Below the pieces are notes generated by a model, which was given only the letters and a program-made list of their open reading frames with translations, was not told the DNA's origin and searched no databases. From Agromyces rhizosphaerae (GTDB lineage: Bacteria; Actinomycetota; Actinomycetes; Actinomycetales; Microbacteriaceae): 64,000 bases of DNA. Positions 60,819 to 64,000 of this stretch are shown piece after piece. A program made the position numbers and the translations under genes. The stretch covers positions 2,728,001 to 2,792,000 of the forward strand of contig NZ_BSDP01000001.1 in the NCBI RefSeq assembly GCF_027925245.1, in the 5' to 3' direction. Position 1 is the first letter of the stretch. Each line of letters begins with the position of its first letter.

Positions 60819-60849
60819 CCGAACACAAAACCGTGCCCGCGAACTTCCA

Positions 60850-60903
60850 GACCCGTCAATTCCCTGCACTCTGGCGAGCCAGACCGCAGTTTCCTGACGG
60901 GTC
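60850..60903. repeat. 54-bp palindromic element, copy 1
   Basis: It begins gacccgtca and ends tgacgggtc, with an imperfect central stem. It is the first of a doublet: copy 2 starts exactly 83 bases later. It lies between the NAD operon promoter and the DUF559 gene. Confidence 0.88.
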
Positions 60904-60932
60904 TTGCGCGTCGGGTCACGTAGGTGGCTCGA

Positions 60933-60986
60933 GACCCGTCAGAAAACTACGCTCCCAGCGGGGAGAGCGCAGTTTCTTGACGGGTC
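60933..60986. repeat. 54-bp palindromic element, copy 2
   Basis: Same ends as copy 1 (gacccgtca ... tgacgggtc) with a better inner stem (gctccc with gggagagc around agc). A 29-base linker separates the copies. The element ends 40 bases before the DUF559 gene stop codon. Confidence 0.88.
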
Positions 60987-61026
60987 TCAGCGGGGCGGGA
61001 ACGAGATCGGCTGAGTCTCTGGGTAT

Positions 61027-61956
61027 TCAGGTGCGGGACATGCGGAGTCTGCGTTCGATTCGCTCCACCGTGTCGCGGGAGGCCGTCGTCGTGAGCGTCG
61101 CGTCAACGTCGTCCGAGGTCAGGCGGATCATGTGCCAGCCTGCGTCCTGGAGCCGTTCGATGCGTCGGATGTCACGACGGAAGCGTTCGCGCTCGCGATG
61201 CGAGTCGCCCTCGTACTCCACTCCGAGAAGGTCGTCCGGGTACGCGAGGTCGATCTCGGCGATGAGCTCGCCCTTCTCGTCGACGACTGGGTGGTTCAGC
61301 ACCGGCTCCGGCAATCCTGCACGGCAGAGCATGAGCCGAGCTTCGGTCTCCTTCGGTGAACGGGCGCCCGCGCGCACGTCGACGAGTGCATCGCGGGCGC
61401 GAGCCGCTCCGCGAAGGCGCGGCGTTCGCTCGATCGAACGCTGGAGCGCCTCGTCTTCGGTGAGGGCAGGGAGATCGCCGTAGGACCCGCGGGGCGACAC
61501 CAAGTAGTCGCCGACCGCGATGAGCTCGTCGACGGAGAGCATCCCGGCGAGGTGGCGCCAGGTGGTCGGAGCATCCGTCACTGGCAGACCATCGACCTCG
61601 ATGACCTTGGTGCATCGGCTCGACAGCTCGTGCCCGACGACCCCGCGAGTGCGGGGCCCGCGCCACTTCCCGACGCTCGAGACGTGGACACGCGGGTCTC
61701 GTTCCAGCCTGCGGGGGAGAGGACAGCCCAAGAGCAGTGCGGCCGTGGTGTGGCTGAAGCACTGGCCCTCGGCGAGTCGCACCTGATAGGCCGACGCGAG
61801 CGGTGGTGCGTCTTGGGCGGACCGAACCCCGTGGAACGGAGCCACGATGTCGGATGCGGCGAGCCGCCGATGCCCGACGCCGTGCTGCGCGGCATCCCCA
61901 GTCGTGAATGACACGCGGGACACGAGATCGGCGGGGAGTCGGCTCGGACTTCGCAT
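61027..61956 (-). CDS. DUF559 endonuclease-like protein
   Basis: 309 residues. The C-terminal part has Vsr-like/DUF559 PD-(D/E)XK features: an early Glu (ETEARLMLCRAGLP), then AEIDLAYPDDLLGVEYEGDSH with Asp and Glu, then RFRRDIRRIERLQDAGWHMIRLT. The N-terminal part resembles the AbiEi-like or transcription-factor-type module often found in actinobacterial DUF559 proteins, with HTTAALLLG. Such genes are common in Microbacteriaceae with no proven role. The ATG at 61956 is used; TTG at 61974 is an alternative. The gene is bracketed by two doublets of 54-bp palindromes. Confidence 0.85.
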   Translation of the reverse strand: MRSPSRLPADLVSRVSFTTGDAAQHGVGHRRLAASDIVAPFHGVRSAQDAPPLASAYQVRLAEGQCFSHTTAALLLGCPLPRRLERDPRVHVSSVGKWRGPRTRGVVGHELSSRCTKVIEVDGLPVTDAPTTWRHLAGMLSVDELIAVGDYLVSPRGSYGDLPALTEDEALQRSIERTPRLRGAARARDALVDVRAGARSPKETEARLMLCRAGLPEPVLNHPVVDEKGELIAEIDLAYPDDLLGVEYEGDSHRERERFRRDIRRIERLQDAGWHMIRLTSDDVDATLTTTASRDTVERIERRLRMSRT

Positions 61957-62067
61957 GCGGACACGGTCTTCCAACGAGCCGGACTTCGGCGGTGCCGCAT
62001 GCGCTCACCCCCCGAGTGAGTGCCCGTTCGCACCTGTGGAGGACCAATGCCCGGGTCGCCGATACAA

Positions 62068-62121
62068 GACCCGTCAAGAACCTGCGTTCTCAGCGCTGGG
62101 AGCGCAGGCTCTTGACGGGTC
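62068..62121. repeat. 54-bp palindromic element, copy 3
   Basis: A near-perfect palindrome: gacccgtcaagaacctgcg at the left, matched at the right, with agcgct at its centre. Copy 4 starts exactly 83 bases later. Confidence 0.9.
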
Positions 62122-62150
62122 TCGAGGCCACGGGGACGGGTCGTGCGCGA

Positions 62151-62204
62151 GACCCGTCAAGAAACTGCGCCATGAGGCGCGAGAGTGCAGGAGATTGACG
62201 GGTC
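62151..62204. repeat. 54-bp palindromic element, copy 4
   Basis: gacccgtcaagaaactgcg at the left and tgcaggagattgacgggtc at the right. The linker to copy 3 is 29 bases, the same as in the doublet on the other side of the DUF559 gene. Confidence 0.9.
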
Positions 62205-62259
62205 TGGGGCCGGACTGGGATCAAGCGGCGCGCAGGCGGGGATTCGCGGGTTCGATTGG

Positions 62260-62265
62260 TAGGCT
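62260..62265 (+). promoter_or_regulatory. -10 box of the glycine cleavage operon
   Basis: TAGGCT lies 34 bases before the conserved start of the riboswitch. The transcript would begin near 62272. No clear -35 is seen. Confidence 0.55.
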
Positions 62266-62298
62266 GTGCGCACAATCGCATATCGGGCCATCGACGCG

Positions 62299-62472
62299 TT
62301 GCGGGAGAGCCGGCTGGGCCGGCACCGAAGGAGCAAGCCTCCCCGCCAATCTCTCAGGTCACAGACCGCAGCGAGCAGGCCGCTCTGAAAAGCGGATGCC
62401 ACGAGCATCCCGCCCACGGTGAAAGCGACCCCACGGGTCGTGAAACTCTCAGGCAGATGACAGAGGGGGAGT
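62299..62472 (+). ncRNA. Tandem glycine riboswitch (gcvT motif)
   Basis: Two aptamer-like units follow each other. The first runs gcgggagagcc ... caccgaaggagcaag ... aatctctcagg, matching the gcvT RNA consensus. The second runs through cacggtgaaagcg ... tgaaactctcaggcagatgacagaggggga. Both carry the ctctcagg signature and lie just upstream of gcvT, so glycine turns on its own breakdown. No strong terminator hairpin follows before the gcvT ribosome binding site; control may act at translation or by another mechanism. Confidence 0.93.
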
Positions 62473-62522
62473 TCTCGACCGCGGCGACTGCCGCGCGCGC
62501 CGTGCGACGACAGGAGAACTCC

Positions 62523-63671
62523 GTGACCGAACGCCTGAGCCCCCTCGATGCGATCCACCGCGCCGCCGGCGCGACCTTCACCGACTTCGCGGGCTGGCAG
62601 ATGCCGGTGCGCTACTCGTCCGACCTGGCCGAGCACAAGGCGGTCCGCACGGCGGCCGGCCTGTTCGACCTCTCGCACATGGGCGAGATCGTGGTCGTCG
62701 GCCCCGAGGCCGACCGCGCGCTCGACTACGCGCTCGCCGGGAAGCTCTCGGCCAGCGCCGAGGGCCAGGCGAAGTACACCCTGCTGCTCGCTCGCCACGG
62801 CGGCGTGATCGACGACCTCGTCGTCTACCGCACCGGCGCCGACCGCTACCTCGTCGTCGCCAACGCGGCCAACGTCGCCCACGTCGCCGACGAGCTGCGC
62901 GCCCGCACCGCCCCGTTCGACTGCGAGGTGTTCGACGAGTCCGACGACATGGCGCTGATCGCCGTGCAGGGCCCCAAGGCGCTCGATATCCTCACGAGTA
63001 CCGCCGGATTCGGCATCCAGGGCGACGGCAACGACCACGACGACTTCGTGGATGCCGTGAGCGGCATGAAGTACTACCGCGCCGTCGCGGCCGAGTTCGC
63101 CGAGCAGCCGGTGCTGGTCGCCCGCACCGGCTACACCGGCGAGGACGGCTTCGAGCTCTACGTCTCGCCCGACCAGGCGCCCGCCCTCTGGGAGGCGCTC
63201 GCCGAGGCGGGCGAGGCGCACGGACTCGTTCCGGCGGGCCTCGCGAGCCGCGACACGCTCCGCCTCGAGGCGGGCATGCCGCTGTACGGCCACGAGCTCA
63301 CGCGCGACACCTTCCCGGCCCAGGCGGGCCTCGGCCGCGTGGTCGCGCTCGGCAAGGAGGTCGACTTCGTCGGCCGCGCCGCGAGCGAGGAGGGGCCGGC
63401 GGCGGATGCCCCGGTGCTGGTCGGACTCGCGAGCGAGGGCCGACGCGCGGGCCGCGCCGGGTACGCGCTCTTCGACGGCGAGGGGGCGGATGCCTCCGAG
63501 GCCGGCGTGATCACGAGCGGCGCGCTGTCGCCCACGCTGGGCCACCCGATCGCCATGGCCTACGTCGCCCCGCGCCACGCGGCGACGGGCACCACCCTGT
63601 ACGTCGACGTGCGCGGCACGCGCATCGCCGCGTCCGTCGTCGACCTGCCGTTCTACCGCCGCGAGAAGTAA
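62523..63671 (+). CDS. gcvT: Glycine cleavage system T protein (aminomethyltransferase)
   Basis: 382 residues. It transfers the methylene group from aminomethyl-lipoyl H protein to tetrahydrofolate and releases ammonia. Conserved segments: FTDFAGWQMPVRYSSDLAEHKAVR, GLFDLSHMGEI, YTLLLARHGGVIDDLVVYR, ARTGYTGEDGFELYV, GLASRDTLRLEAGMPLYGHEL. The GTG start has AGGAG 8 bases upstream and lies 50 bases past the riboswitch. gcvH follows 87 bases later. A gcvP gene is expected nearby, outside the window. Confidence 0.97.
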   Translation: MTERLSPLDAIHRAAGATFTDFAGWQMPVRYSSDLAEHKAVRTAAGLFDLSHMGEIVVVGPEADRALDYALAGKLSASAEGQAKYTLLLARHGGVIDDLVVYRTGADRYLVVANAANVAHVADELRARTAPFDCEVFDESDDMALIAVQGPKALDILTSTAGFGIQGDGNDHDDFVDAVSGMKYYRAVAAEFAEQPVLVARTGYTGEDGFELYVSPDQAPALWEALAEAGEAHGLVPAGLASRDTLRLEAGMPLYGHELTRDTFPAQAGLGRVVALGKEVDFVGRAASEEGPAADAPVLVGLASEGRRAGRAGYALFDGEGADASEAGVITSGALSPTLGHPIAMAYVAPRHAATGTTLYVDVRGTRIAASVVDLPFYRREK

Positions 63672-63758
63672 TCCCGCCGCCCACCGGCATCCGCCGCCCG
63701 CCAGCCACCACGAACCGCACCGCACGAGCACCGCGAACCACCACCCGAGGGGAACCCC

Positions 63759-64000
63759 ATGACCGACCTGAACGACCTGAAGTACACCAGCGACCACGAG
63801 TGGGTGCTGATCGACGAGGACCCCGCCGAGGGTGTCGACGCCGGCGGCGTGGTGGTGGGCATCACCGCGTACGCGGCCGACAAGCTCGGCGACGTCGTCT
63901 TCCTCGAGCTGCCCGAGGTGGGCACCGCCGTGGCCGCCGGTGAGGTCGTCGGCGAGATCGAGTCGACGAAGTCGGTGGGCGAGCTGATCTCGCCGGTCGA
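63759..64000 (+). CDS. gcvH: Glycine cleavage system H protein (3-prime partial)
   Basis: The first 80 residues are present; the gene runs off the right end. It starts [18 protein letters not shown] and has the lipoyl-carrying Lys71 in [11 protein letters not shown]. Its lipoyl arm shuttles the aminomethyl group between P and T proteins. The ATG follows a GAGGGGAA site. The 87-base gap after gcvT has no terminator, so it belongs to the riboswitch-controlled operon. Confidence 0.96.
   Translation, partial: MTDLNDLKYTSDHEWVLIDEDPAEGVDAGGVVVGITAYAADKLGDVVFLELPEVGTAVAAGEVVGEIESTKSVGELISPV

Larger units (their letters stand above)
61957..62522. other. 566-bp gene-free region with repeats and riboswitch
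   Basis: The stretch between the DUF559 gene and gcvT holds no credible gene. It contains copies 3 and 4 of the 54-bp palindrome, the gcvT promoter and the glycine riboswitch, all listed separately. In the bases before copy 3 (61957-62067) nothing further is seen beyond the likely promoter area of the DUF559 gene. Confidence 0.8.

Noticed and set aside
60850-60986. The palindromes as simple terminators
   Set aside because: They occur as exact doublets with fixed spacing and conserved sequence, no T run, and also lie upstream of genes; termination could be a side effect only.
60850-62204. The four 54-bp palindromes as a CRISPR array
   Set aside because: They are palindromic, come in pairs on either side of a gene and lack regular spacers or cas genes.

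Overview
The window is very GC-rich DNA from a high-GC Gram-positive bacterium, most likely an actinomycete of the family Microbacteriaceae. The basis is the GC content, frequent GTG and TTG starts, many start codons 6-8 bases after a -10-like hexamer (leaderless transcripts), a tandem glycine riboswitch before gcvT, an actinobacterial HelR and an NrtR-nadABC operon. Genus cannot be fixed by eye. No tRNA, rRNA, insertion sequence, prophage or CRISPR array was seen.

1-11.3 kb is mostly housekeeping: the end of an ABC exporter, a small membrane protein with class II aldolase, two consecutive GlpX-type phosphatases, an MFS exporter, RmuC, a DEDDh exonuclease, a lipoprotein and YchF. A doublet of perfect palindromes sits near 9.2 kb. 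11.3-14.1 kb is a small accessory block: a Phd/PIN toxin-antitoxin pair, a DUF4375-like protein, an unknown protein and two lipoproteins. 14.1-17.7 kb carries a PCD-like/glyoxalase-like fusion, a secreted-type S10 serine carboxypeptidase homologue without an obvious signal peptide, a MmcQ/YjbR protein and a dienelactone hydrolase.

17.7-29.8 kb is the most striking part: a 2,995-residue secreted SpvB/FG-GAP/YD-repeat (Rhs, TcB/TcC-like) protein faces a divergent 958-residue regulator with an OmpR-type winged helix, a P-loop ATPase and helical repeats. Between them is a direct repeat with 11-bp periodicity that could be the regulator's binding site. 29.8-35.2 kb continues with conflict-type genes: RhuM-Fic, two paralogous membrane proteins, an MNT-HEPN pair with two palindromes around its promoter, a secreted protein, and a Fic-winged helix protein with a perfect palindrome over its promoter.

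35.2-43 kb holds an alpha/beta hydrolase, HelR (RNA polymerase-recycling ATPase) with a rifamycin-associated element in its promoter, a lipase plus GyrI-like protein, and a four-part persulfide-metabolism fusion (CoA-disulfide reductase, rhodanese, TusA, DsrE-like) behind a CsoR/CstR-like operator. 43-55 kb holds an acyltransferase, a tocopherol cyclase-like protein, an aldo/keto reductase-ankyrin-Pr6Pr operon, an MpaB-type oxygenase, a PadR-controlled membrane protein, an Fpg/Nei glycosylase, a coiled-coil membrane protein, a deazaflavin-dependent oxidoreductase-like protein, a binding-protein/VWA protein and a DHA2 exporter.

55-60.8 kb is a tightly overlapping NAD operon, nrtR-nadA-nadB-nadC-cysteine desulfurase, headed by two palindromic boxes. 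60.8-62.2 kb has a DUF559 endonuclease-like gene flanked on each side by a doublet of 54-bp palindromes with identical 83-bp spacing. The window ends in the glycine cleavage operon: riboswitch, gcvT and the start of gcvH.
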